DNA from: Saprospiraceae bacterium
GTDB taxonomy: Bacteria; Bacteroidota; Bacteroidia; Chitinophagales; Saprospiraceae
Length of the DNA: 6,876 bases
Assembly: GCA_015494245.1 (NCBI GenBank)
Contig: WGBN01000317.1
Span: 1-6,876, forward strand
Direction of reading: 5' to 3'
In this document: positions 1 to 5,838 of the stretch, in pieces
Layout: each line of letters opens with the position of its first letter
How positions within the stretch are numbered: position 1 is the stretch's first letter
The notes under the pieces: model-generated
The model's input: only the letters and a program-made list of their open reading frames with translations
Database searches by the model: none
Told to the model about the DNA's origin: nothing
Made by a program: the position numbers and the translations under genes

Positions 1-1794
1 ATGTACAGAACGCATACTTGTGGAGAGCTGCGCATGCAGCACGTTGGCACCACTGTAACGCTTAGCGGATGGGTGCAGAGCCGTCGGAATCTCGGCGGTG
101 TAACCTTTATTGATTTGCGCGATCGCTACGGCATCACGCAGTTGTATTTTGACGAGGCTACCGATGCAGCTTTGCGCGAACGGGCCAGCAAACTGGGGCG
201 TGAGTTTGTCGTGCGGGTGGAGGGCGAGGTGCGCGAACGTGCCAGCAAGAATCCGGACCGTCCGACCGGAGATGTGGAGGTCGTAGTGCAAAAGCTGGAG
301 GTTCTGAACGAGTCGAAATTGCCGCCCTTTACCATTGAAGACGAGACCGATGGGGGGGATGAGCTGCGCATGAAATACCGCTATCTGGACATCCGGCGCA
401 ATCCGGTGAAGGAGAAGCTCATTTTTCGGAGTCAGGTGGCCATAGAGACGCGCAAGTATTTGGCGGAGCAGGGCTTTATTGAGGTGGAGACGCCTTTTCT
501 TATCAAGAGCACGCCGGAGGGAGCGCGGGATTTTGTGGTGCCCAGCCGGATGCATCCCGGGCAGTTTTACGCTCTGCCGCAGTCGCCCCAGACCTTTAAG
601 CAATTGCTGATGGTGGCGGGCATGGACAAGTACTTTCAGATTGTGAAGTGCTTCCGCGATGAAGACCTGCGGGCCGATCGTCAGCCGGAGTTTACGCAGA
701 TAGACTGCGAGATGAGCTTTGTTACGCAGGAAGAGATCCTCAACACTTTTGAGGGGCTGACGAAACATCTCTTTAAGAAGATTTTGCAAGTTGAGTTGCC
801 CGATTTCCCGCGCATGACGTATGACGAGGCCATGCGGCGCTTTGGCTCCGACAAACCGGATTTGCGCTTTGGGATGGAGTTTACGGACTTGAATGAGTTG
901 GTGAAAGACAGCGGCTTTGTCGTTTTTGATTCGGCGGAGTTGGTGGTGGGGATTTGTGTATCCGGTCAGGCGGCTTCTTTTTCCAATAAGGACATCAAAA
1001 AATTGACGGAGTGGTTGCAGCGCCCGCAGATTGGTGCGAAGGGCATGGTGCATGTGAAGTTCAATGAAGATGGCAGCGTGAAGTCGTCGGTGGGGAAGTT
1101 CTTCAGCGATGAGCAACTGAGGGCCTGGGGTGAGCGCTTTGGCGCCAAGCCCGGGGATATTCTCTTCATTTTGGCCGGTGAGGCCGAGAGCACCCGCAAG
1201 CAACTCAGCGAGTTGCGCCTGGAGATGGGGCGGCGCTTTGGCTTGATGAAGCAGGGAGATTTCAAGCCTCTGTGGGTAGTGGATTTTCCGCTGCTCGAGT
1301 GGGATGAGGAGAGCGGTCGTTTTCACGCCATGCATCACCCTTTTACTTCTCCGAAGCGGGAGGACATGCAGCGGATGTTAGACACCGACATGCACGCGGC
1401 TCGTCCGGAGGATTTTCTGGACCTGCGGGCCGATGCCTATGATTTGGTGATCAACGGGGCCGAGATTGGCGGGGGGTCTATTCGTATTCACGACCGCGCT
1501 TTGCAGGAGAAAAATTTCCAGTTGCTGGGCTTCAGCGACGAGGAGGCCCGCGAGCAGTTTGGTTTTCTCATGGGCGCCTTTGAATACGGTGCTCCGCCGC
1601 ATGGAGGTATTGCCTTTGGCTTTGACCGCCTGTGTGCGGTGATGCAGGGGCAGCAGAGCATACGCGATTTCATCGCATTCCCGAAGAACAATCAGGGGCG
1701 CGATGTGATGATTGACGCTCCGGCGCCTGTCAGTGCGGAGCAGTTGGAAGAGTTGCACATTGCCATTGTAAAGGGCGCCGGTGAAGAGGCTTAG
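1..1794 (+). CDS. aspS: Aspartyl-tRNA synthetase (bacterial type)
   Basis: Cytoplasmic class II aminoacyl-tRNA synthetase that charges tRNA-Asp with aspartate using ATP. The 597-residue length is usual for the bacterial enzyme. An N-terminal OB-fold anticodon-binding domain covers about residues 1-105. The catalytic domain follows, with class II motif 1 around FIEVETPFL (159-167), motif 2 FRDEDLRADRQPEFTQID (218-235) and motif 3 GIAFGFDRL (536-544). A bacterial GAD insertion occupies about 289-420, and the GGGSIRIH segment is at 490-497. The ATG at base 1 begins MYRTHTCGEL, the usual start of the family; nothing upstream is visible. In the anticodon-binding loop, position 31 is Leu. Known non-discriminating bacterial enzymes tend to have His there, so this hints at a tRNA-Asp-specific enzyme, which is an inference only. 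The gene is intact and GC-rich, ending in TAG 85 bases before the next gene. Confidence 0.98.
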   Translation: MYRTHTCGELRMQHVGTTVTLSGWVQSRRNLGGVTFIDLRDRYGITQLYFDEATDAALRERASKLGREFVVRVEGEVRERASKNPDRPTGDVEVVVQKLEVLNESKLPPFTIEDETDGGDELRMKYRYLDIRRNPVKEKLIFRSQVAIETRKYLAEQGFIEVETPFLIKSTPEGARDFVVPSRMHPGQFYALPQSPQTFKQLLMVAGMDKYFQIVKCFRDEDLRADRQPEFTQIDCEMSFVTQEEILNTFEGLTKHLFKKILQVELPDFPRMTYDEAMRRFGSDKPDLRFGMEFTDLNELVKDSGFVVFDSAELVVGICVSGQAASFSNKDIKKLTEWLQRPQIGAKGMVHVKFNEDGSVKSSVGKFFSDEQLRAWGERFGAKPGDILFILAGEAESTRKQLSELRLEMGRRFGLMKQGDFKPLWVVDFPLLEWDEESGRFHAMHHPFTSPKREDMQRMLDTDMHAARPEDFLDLRADAYDLVINGAEIGGGSIRIHDRALQEKNFQLLGFSDEEAREQFGFLMGAFEYGAPPHGGIAFGFDRLCAVMQGQQSIRDFIAFPKNNQGRDVMIDAPAPVSAEQLEELHIAIVKGAGEEA

Positions 1795-1879
1795 AGCAAC
1801 TTTTTAAGCAACCGGAGCGTTATGGCAAGGTATTATTTGATGGTCTCAAGCGGCCATACCACTTAACAAATACTATTGA

Positions 1880-2392
1880 ATGAAAACGATTAAGATTCTT
1901 TCTTTTCTGCTGTTCCTTCTGGGCAGCGTGAACATGGCTGTAGCTCAGAAGATGGGCTACACAAATTCAGCAGCTATTTTGGTAGAGATGCCGGACGTAA
2001 AACGGGCCGATTCGGAACTGCAGGCGCTGCAAACGCAACTGGAAAACGAAGGCAAAAAAAAGGCAGATGCTTTTCAGGCTGCTTATGAGAAGTACGTGCA
2101 GGATGCACAAGCCGGTTTGCTGAGTGCCGTGGAAGACCAAAAGCGCCAACAGCAACTCCAACAAATGCAGCAGGAGCTTCAAGCCTTTGAGCAACAGGCC
2201 TATGAAAAACTCGCAAAGAAGCGAGAAGAACTGTACGCCCCCATACTCGACAAGCTCCAAAAAGCCATTGATGCGGTAGGTAAAGAAAATGGCTATGCCT
2301 TTATCTTTGATGTGAGTACGCTCAATTTCATCCTCTTTGCCGAGGAGGCGGATGATGTTACGGCCCTTGTTAAGGGGAAGTTGGGGATGTGA
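1880..2392 (+). CDS. OmpH/Skp family periplasmic chaperone
   Basis: Predicted small secreted chaperone of 170 residues, the usual size for OmpH/Skp proteins, which hold unfolded outer-membrane proteins in the periplasm. Residues 1-22 form a signal peptide: Lys residues near the start, a hydrophobic core, then a signal-peptidase-I site after AVA. The mature protein opens with KMGYTNSAAIL, like the first beta strand of the family. A long Gln-, Lys- and Glu-rich helical region follows (about 42-118), matching the coiled-coil tentacles. The end (about 135-170, GYAFIFDVSTLNFILF) returns to the beta body. Bacteroidota often carry several ompH-like genes, commonly near bamA; here the neighbour is aspS, 85 bases upstream on the same strand, so co-transcription is possible. 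The ATG lies in an A/T-rich context with no Shine-Dalgarno. The coding frame stays open beyond the TGA through the adjacent repeat array. The family call is firm; the client proteins are unknown. Confidence 0.9.
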   Translation: MKTIKILSFLLFLLGSVNMAVAQKMGYTNSAAILVEMPDVKRADSELQALQTQLENEGKKKADAFQAAYEKYVQDAQAGLLSAVEDQKRQQQLQQMQQELQAFEQQAYEKLAKKREELYAPILDKLQKAIDAVGKENGYAFIFDVSTLNFILFAEEADDVTALVKGKLGM

Positions 2393-2396
2393 GGCG

Positions 2397-2408
2397 GTTG
2401 TCGGTTGG
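2397..2408. repeat. 12-bp direct repeat, left flank of array
   Basis: GTTGTCGGTTGG. An identical copy lies at 2511-2522, so the pair brackets the tandem array with 114 bases between corresponding positions. The last two bases overlap the first array unit. Confidence 0.9.
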
Positions 2409-2505
2409 TGAAATCGGTGAAAGCGGTGAAATCGGTTGAATCGGTGAAATCGGTGAAAGCGGTGAAATCGGTTGAATCGGTGAAATCGGTGAAAGCGGTG
2501 TAATT
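2407..2505. repeat. Nested tandem array: 9-bp units in a 36-bp period
   Basis: Eleven consecutive 9-bp units. Unit types are A = GGTGAAATC, B = GGTGAAAGC and C = GGTTGAATC, in the order A B A C, A B A C, A B, followed by one degenerate unit (GGTGTAATT, 2497-2505). Bases 2407-2442 and 2443-2478 are therefore identical 36-bp copies, with a half copy at 2479-2496. The exact higher-order period suggests that 36-bp blocks were duplicated recently, after the 9-bp units had diverged. Confidence 0.97.
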
Positions 2506-2510
2506 GGTGA

Positions 2511-2522
2511 GTTGTCGGTTGG
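2511..2522. repeat. 12-bp direct repeat, right flank of array
   Basis: Identical to the copy at 2397-2408 (GTTGTCGGTTGG). The spacing between copies is not a multiple of 9, so it is not simply another array unit, although it shares the GGTTG core with the repeats. Confidence 0.9.
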
Positions 2523-2539
2523 AGGGGTGGTTTATTGTT

Positions 2540-2560
2540 TATCGTGTATCGTGTATCGTT
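2540..2560. repeat. 7-bp tandem repeat, three copies
   Basis: TATCGTG, TATCGTG, TATCGTT, directly adjacent. A second short tandem, two copies of GCGTGAC, lies at 2604-2617. Both are in the same spacer as the 9-bp array but have a different unit length and sequence. Confidence 0.85.
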
Positions 2561-2640
2561 GGTTTGAGGTTTAGTGGAGTATTGAGGCATAGTAGGGTGA
2601 TGAGCGTGACGCGTGACGGACGTTGAATCGTAGGGGCGTA

Positions 2641-3261
2641 CTATGGCTTTGAAAGATTTTTCAAGGTATCTATCAGGACGTCTGCTTCAACCCAGGGGTT
2701 TTGTTTACATTTGTGTATGAGAGCAGAATCGTGGTTTCTTTGAACTTCTTTTCTCAACCAGGCTGAATTGGCCATGGCATCTTTCAAGTAAGGGTATAGC
2801 CTGTTGAAGTCTTTTGCCTCTGCACCTTTACTTTTTGTATAATCGGGGTAATGTTTTTTTAATTCTTTAATCAGTTCACTGTTTTTTTGAAAGGCTCTAC
2901 AGGTTTTTTGAAAATGTAAAAGGTACCAGTATTCAAAAGCTATACTTGAAAAGCAAACTTTGATTTTGTTCTCTTTAGCAAGTTTGCATGCTTTTATTAC
3001 CTCTTTGTGGCGCAGGTCATGATCAAAAAGTACCCATACCTGATCAAAAGGATTTTCTGCGTTTATTTTTTCTTTTTGTTTTGAAATGGCTTCTTTTACG
3101 ACTTCAATGGGTGTTGCTCTTTTTGCCTTTTCGATATAGGTGGCAACTAAGTGAAATTCGTCTTTGAAGCCGAGAAAGTAATTTCTCTCTGTATGCCCTT
3201 CGCAGAGTATTAAAATGTGAGGCTTTAGTCTTTTGCGTTTTTTTCTTCTTTGAGGCTTCAT
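2641..3261 (-). CDS. rloB: RloB-like TOPRIM-type protein (putative defence effector)
   Basis: 206-residue protein of the RloB family, which has a TOPRIM-like fold and is found beside AAA15-type ATPases in restriction-modification and abortive-infection loci (RloA/RloB, AbiLi/AbiLii). Counting from a possible TTG start at 3279 (212 residues), the visible motifs are: a very basic N-terminus (about 8-19); ILCEGHTE (24-31), with the TOPRIM-like glutamate E27; VWVLFDHD (81-88), with acidic D86 and D88; SSIAFEYWYLLHF (111-123); DYTKSKG (146-152); and a C-terminal NPWVEADVL segment (194-202). All family positions I know are present, so it looks intact. I chose the ATG at 3261 because the 18-base extension depends on a rare TTG and adds nothing conserved; neither start has a Shine-Dalgarno. 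It lies 56 bases downstream of the ATPase gene with no promoter motif between, so it is probably co-transcribed. Likely role: nuclease or toxic effector controlled by the ATPase (inference). Confidence 0.88.
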   Translation of the reverse strand: MKPQRRKKRKRLKPHILILCEGHTERNYFLGFKDEFHLVATYIEKAKRATPIEVVKEAISKQKEKINAENPFDQVWVLFDHDLRHKEVIKACKLAKENKIKVCFSSIAFEYWYLLHFQKTCRAFQKNSELIKELKKHYPDYTKSKGAEAKDFNRLYPYLKDAMANSAWLRKEVQRNHDSALIHKCKQNPWVEADVLIDTLKNLSKP

Positions 3262-3317
3262 TTTGAAATTTTGAGGCAATTTGAGATGTGCAGGAGCCTG
3301 GTTTTTATCTTATTATT

Positions 3318-4547
3318 TCACATGTCTCTTTTTAGTATGGGTTCTAAAAAGCTTATATTTGGTATAGCTCCGAAACGTCCGGACATATACCATTTGTCGT
3401 AGGGGATGCCTTTTCTGATACCTTGTATGTCGGAGAGAGCATAAAGCTCGGAGATGTTTTTTCGTTTTTCGGTGAGCCAGATTTGGTCCCTGCGCAGTTT
3501 GTAGTCTCGGGATAAAAAATTGGTATTGTGTGTGGCAATGATAAGTTGTGCGTTGTGAGGGTTTGTTGTGGGGTTGTTGAATAGTTCCATAAAATATTGA
3601 GTTATTCGCGGGTGTAAGCTGCGCTCAAATTCATCAATGATGAGTGTTCGTCCTTTTTGCAGCGCGCGTAATAAAATGCCTATAAGTACAAATAGTCGCT
3701 GAGTGCCCAATGACTCTTCTTCCAGTGTTAGTTCAGCATTATTTTGGGTGTTGGTTTTGCTATCAAGCATTTTGTGGATGGTGAAAACCTGTAAGCTGCC
3801 ATCCGGATTGCGTTGAAGTCGAAAGTCTTTAATGCCGGTATCTAAGCCGGTGAGCAGCGCTTTAAATTTTTCATTAAATGCAGGGGATTCTTTGCTTTCG
3901 AGTAATTCAAAGATGCGCTTAAAATAGTTTTTTTCTATGGCAGAAAGGGGCAGCATGGGAATCAACAAATTGCGAAAGTAATTGAAGATTTCGGTCAATT
4001 GGGGCATGTTGTTTTGTGCTGCATTAGACAGGTAAAGTTGATTGGATGCTGTGAGTTCTTTTACGACAGCTTTTTTGCCTCGCAGGGAGTCTCCAAAGGT
4101 ATAAGTATCTTTTGTTCTTTTGAAGAGCAGGGCTTTTCTGGCGTGAGGTTCAAAATAGAGCTCTTCTTTCAGGATGAACTTTTCTGACAAGGATAGGGTG
4201 TAGGAGTATGGGATATTGTTGAGCAGGAAATCTATTTCAAAGATGACGGGGGCTTCACGAGTTTCATTAGAGAATCTAAAGGGATCATAAGCAGGCGATA
4301 ATTTATCTCCCGGATATAGCGCAGCGCCTTTCAGGATGAGGTTTCGGAAGTAGTAAAAAGCTTTAACGAGGTTGCTTTTACCGGCGGCATTCGCTCCATA
4401 AACTACTGCTGTTCGCAAAAGTGACAGGCGGTCGCTTATTTTCGCAATGTTTTCGGGAAATTCATTCTTCCCTTCATCAGGGAGCATGGAGAATTCCTGC
4501 AGGTCCTTAAAGGAGCGATAATTCCGGAGTTTAAAGCTTAGAAGCAT
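3318..4547 (-). CDS. AAA15-family ATPase (RloA/AbiLi-like), putative defence sensor
   Basis: 409-residue ABC/SMC-like ATPase of the AAA15 (COG1106) type. The N-terminus LLSFKLRNYRSFKD (2-15) is typical of OLD/RecF-like ATPases. Walker A is GANAAGKS (51-58), the ABC-signature-like segment is ESLGTQR (278-284), and Walker B is TLIIDE (301-306), followed by FERSLHP. The switch histidine is H340 in IIATH. A family C-terminal motif, WYMSGRFGAIP, is at 386-396. The divergent section between Walker A and the signature (about 70-270) is where such proteins carry a helical arm or sensing region. No nuclease domain is fused, unlike OLD proteins; the TOPRIM part is the separate downstream gene. It starts at ATG 4545-4547, about 25 bases from a predicted transcription start. 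All nucleotide-binding motifs are intact. The pairing and the family suggest phage defence of the AbiL or RloAB type; the trigger is unknown. A generic DNA-repair or regulatory ATPase is less likely given the partner. Confidence 0.9.
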   Translation of the reverse strand: MLLSFKLRNYRSFKDLQEFSMLPDEGKNEFPENIAKISDRLSLLRTAVVYGANAAGKSNLVKAFYYFRNLILKGAALYPGDKLSPAYDPFRFSNETREAPVIFEIDFLLNNIPYSYTLSLSEKFILKEELYFEPHARKALLFKRTKDTYTFGDSLRGKKAVVKELTASNQLYLSNAAQNNMPQLTEIFNYFRNLLIPMLPLSAIEKNYFKRIFELLESKESPAFNEKFKALLTGLDTGIKDFRLQRNPDGSLQVFTIHKMLDSKTNTQNNAELTLEEESLGTQRLFVLIGILLRALQKGRTLIIDEFERSLHPRITQYFMELFNNPTTNPHNAQLIIATHNTNFLSRDYKLRRDQIWLTEKRKNISELYALSDIQGIRKGIPYDKWYMSGRFGAIPNISFLEPILKRDM

Positions 4548-4563
4548 GGTTTAAGTCGGCCTT

Positions 4564-4582
4564 TTTGCGTATTTTTCGCAAA
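4564..4582. promoter_or_regulatory. Inverted repeat over the -7/start region of the ATPase promoter
   Basis: Perfect 6-bp inverted repeat TTTGCG-N7-CGCAAA with an A/T-only 7-base centre. Its right arm overlaps the predicted -7 element and its left arm lies just past the expected transcription start. This is where a repressor dimer could block transcription. As RNA it would be a weak 5' leader hairpin. It has no following T run, so it does not look like a terminator for the upstream protease gene. Confidence 0.4.
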
Positions 4583-4610
4583 TTTAGGTCTTAAATCGGA
4601 TTTGTGCAAG
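4579..4610 (-). promoter_or_regulatory. Predicted Bacteroidota-type promoter for the ATPase/rloB unit
   Basis: On the minus strand, CTTG (4607-4610, one mismatch to the -33 TTTG) is followed by a 20-base spacer and then TAAATTTG (4579-4586), a full match to the -7 consensus TAnnTTTG. Transcription would start near 4572, leaving a leader of about 25 bases before the ATPase ATG. It lies within the 89 bases separating the unit from the protease gene, so the pair need not depend on readthrough from upstream. Confidence 0.6.
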
Positions 4611-4636
4611 TTTTTACGGTTTTTTTTACAAATTTC

Positions 4637-5743
4637 CTACCCCTTCTTCATCCATTCAGATACGTCTTTTTTGCTTAGGAGGCCTAAGAGGGTATTACCT
4701 TGGAAGACGGGCAGGGATTCGCTGCGGGTGCGGTGGAGTTTTTGGAGGGCGGTGAGGAGGTTGTCTTCCGGGAGGAGGCGGCCGGGCCAGGGGATGAGGT
4801 AGTTGTTCAGGGGGGCGTTTTGGGCTTCGGCTTCTTTGGGGATGTGTTGCCATTTGACTTGGCCTATGGCGAGGCCTTCGTCATTGAGGACGGGGAGGCT
4901 GTCGGTTTGTGTTTGGCGGAGCAGGGCGCGGGCTTCGGCCAGGGTGTTGTTTACCGAAAGGTGAAAAAGAGAAGGCCTCATGAGGTTGCCGGCGGTTTGG
5001 CTTTGGAGGCGCTCGTATTCATAGAGGTTGCGGTATTCTTTGGCGGCGGTGATGATGACGAAAGTGCCGATGAAGATGAGGCCCCAGTGACCGATTTTGG
5101 TTCCTATGAGGATGAAGCTCAGGCCGGCCAGTTGCCCGATGCGGGAGGCTATGCGGGTGGCGCGCAGGCGCGTCATGCGGAGGTTGAGCAGGGCGCGGAG
5201 GATGCGTCCGCCATCCATGGGGAAGGCGGGGAGCAGGTTGAAGAGGGCGAGCACGGCATTTAAGAGGAGCAGGGCGGGGAGCCAGTAGCGCAATACGGCG
5301 GAGAGGCGGTTTTCCACTTCGGGGGCGCTGCGGAAAAAGGAGCCGGTGATGATGTGAAACTCGGGCGCGAAGAAATACCAGACCGGCAGCGCGAGTAGAG
5401 CTACGATGACGACATTGACCAGCGGGCCGGCTATGGCGATGGCCAGCTCGTGAACGGGCTTGGAGGGGATGCCCTGCAGGCGCGCAATGCCTCCGATGGG
5501 CGTGAGCAGAATGTCTTGCGTACCTATGCCGTAGTGGCGGGCCGTGAGCGCATGGCCGTATTCGTGCATGACGACGCAGGCAAAGAGCGAGCCGATGAAA
5601 AGGGCGTTCCAGAGCAATAGTATGCCGGAAAAGCCTTCTTCTGTTTTGCTCAAGGCAAAAACGGCCAGCAGCAAGAGACCAAAGGTCCAGTGCAGGCGCA
5701 AAGGGATGCCTTCAAAGCGCGCTATTTGCAGGGATGTTTTCAT
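4637..5743 (-). CDS. M50 site-2-type membrane metalloprotease with two CBS domains
   Basis: 368-residue polytopic inner-membrane zinc protease of the M50 family, in the branch with C-terminal CBS domains. Members cut within membranes; the best-known ones activate regulators, but the substrate here cannot be told from sequence. The zinc site is HEYGH (60-64: H60 and H64 as ligands, E61 catalytic). The third ligand is D177 in the conserved FNLLPAFPMDGGR stretch (168-180). Hydrophobic segments lie at about 17-31, 41-60, 98-124, 151-175 and 205-235. CBS domains cover about 255-300 and 312-365 and may bind adenine nucleotides to control activity. There is no PDZ domain, unlike RseP. It starts at ATG 5741-5743 and ends in TAG. 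The GC content is high, unlike the ATPase gene 89 bases downstream on the same strand. It is divergent from the DUF3857 gene. I found no consensus promoter; a 10-bp palindrome, AGAATATTCT, lies at 5747-5756 just before the start. Confidence 0.93.
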   Translation of the reverse strand: MKTSLQIARFEGIPLRLHWTFGLLLLAVFALSKTEEGFSGILLLWNALFIGSLFACVVMHEYGHALTARHYGIGTQDILLTPIGGIARLQGIPSKPVHELAIAIAGPLVNVVIVALLALPVWYFFAPEFHIITGSFFRSAPEVENRLSAVLRYWLPALLLLNAVLALFNLLPAFPMDGGRILRALLNLRMTRLRATRIASRIGQLAGLSFILIGTKIGHWGLIFIGTFVIITAAKEYRNLYEYERLQSQTAGNLMRPSLFHLSVNNTLAEARALLRQTQTDSLPVLNDEGLAIGQVKWQHIPKEAEAQNAPLNNYLIPWPGRLLPEDNLLTALQKLHRTRSESLPVFQGNTLLGLLSKKDVSEWMKKG

Positions 5744-5791
5744 CTTAGAATATTCTGCCTGATAAGAAAACGGTTGAAGCCGGAGAGTGTT

Positions 5792-5823
5792 TTTGCAGAT
5801 GTCCTGATTTTGTTTTACCTTTG
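5792..5823 (+). promoter_or_regulatory. Predicted Bacteroidota-type promoter for the DUF3857 gene
   Basis: TTTG (5792-5795), then exactly 20 bases, then TACCTTTG (5816-5823). This is a full match to the -33/-7 consensus recognised by the Bacteroidota housekeeping sigma factor. The ATG begins at 5839, so the leader would be only about 10 bases, with the A-rich stretch GAGGAAAAACAAAAGT in front of the start. It is the better of the two promoter matches in the window. Confidence 0.75.
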
Positions 5824-5838
5824 AGGAAAAACAAAAGT

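Larger units (their letters stand above)
2393..2640. other. Repeat-rich gene-free spacer between convergent genes
   Basis: 248 bases between the stop of the OmpH-like gene (+) and the stop of the RloB-like gene (-). It contains a 9-bp/36-bp tandem array, a 12-bp direct repeat on both sides of that array, and two short 7-bp direct repeats. I found no plausible gene, tRNA or strong hairpin terminator, although convergent genes normally need one. The reverse strand is open in all three frames across the array (for instance HRF repeats), but this is a by-product of the 9-bp unit. Confidence 0.85.

Noticed and set aside
1378..1758. Reverse-strand open frame inside aspS
   Set aside because: It overlaps class II motif 3 of a well-conserved synthetase on the other strand and has no recognisable features.
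1831..1839. TATTATTTG as a -7 promoter element for the OmpH-like gene
   Set aside because: The spacing inside the motif is one base too long for TAnnTTTG and there is no -33 TTTG at the right distance. Co-transcription with aspS is equally possible.
1821..1858. TATGGC ... GCCATA inverted repeat in the aspS-ompH gap
   Set aside because: A 6-bp stem with a very long loop and no T run following; not convincing as a terminator or operator.
2407..2505. CRISPR array
   Set aside because: The units are 9 bp and contiguous with no unique spacers, and no cas genes are present.
1967..2590. Long reverse-strand open frame with HRF/NRF repeats
   Set aside because: It lies antisense to the OmpH-like gene and the tandem array. 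All three reverse frames are open across the array because of the 9-bp unit. No signal, domain or start context supports a protein.
2630..2640. GTAGGGGCGTA-type motif at the 3' edge of the RloB-like gene
   Set aside because: It resembles the ends of some small palindromic mobile elements, but I found no inverted partner in the window and no target-site duplication around the cassette.
4700..5263. 187-codon forward open frame within the protease gene
   Set aside because: It is the antisense shadow of a GC-rich coding region. Its Gly/Glu/Val-rich composition is an artefact, whereas the opposite strand carries clear M50 and CBS motifs.
5747..5756. Palindrome AGAATATTCT just upstream of the protease start
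   Set aside because: A single 10-bp A/T-rich palindrome in a 95-base gap occurs by chance fairly often, and no promoter could be placed next to it; kept only as a remark in the gene entry.
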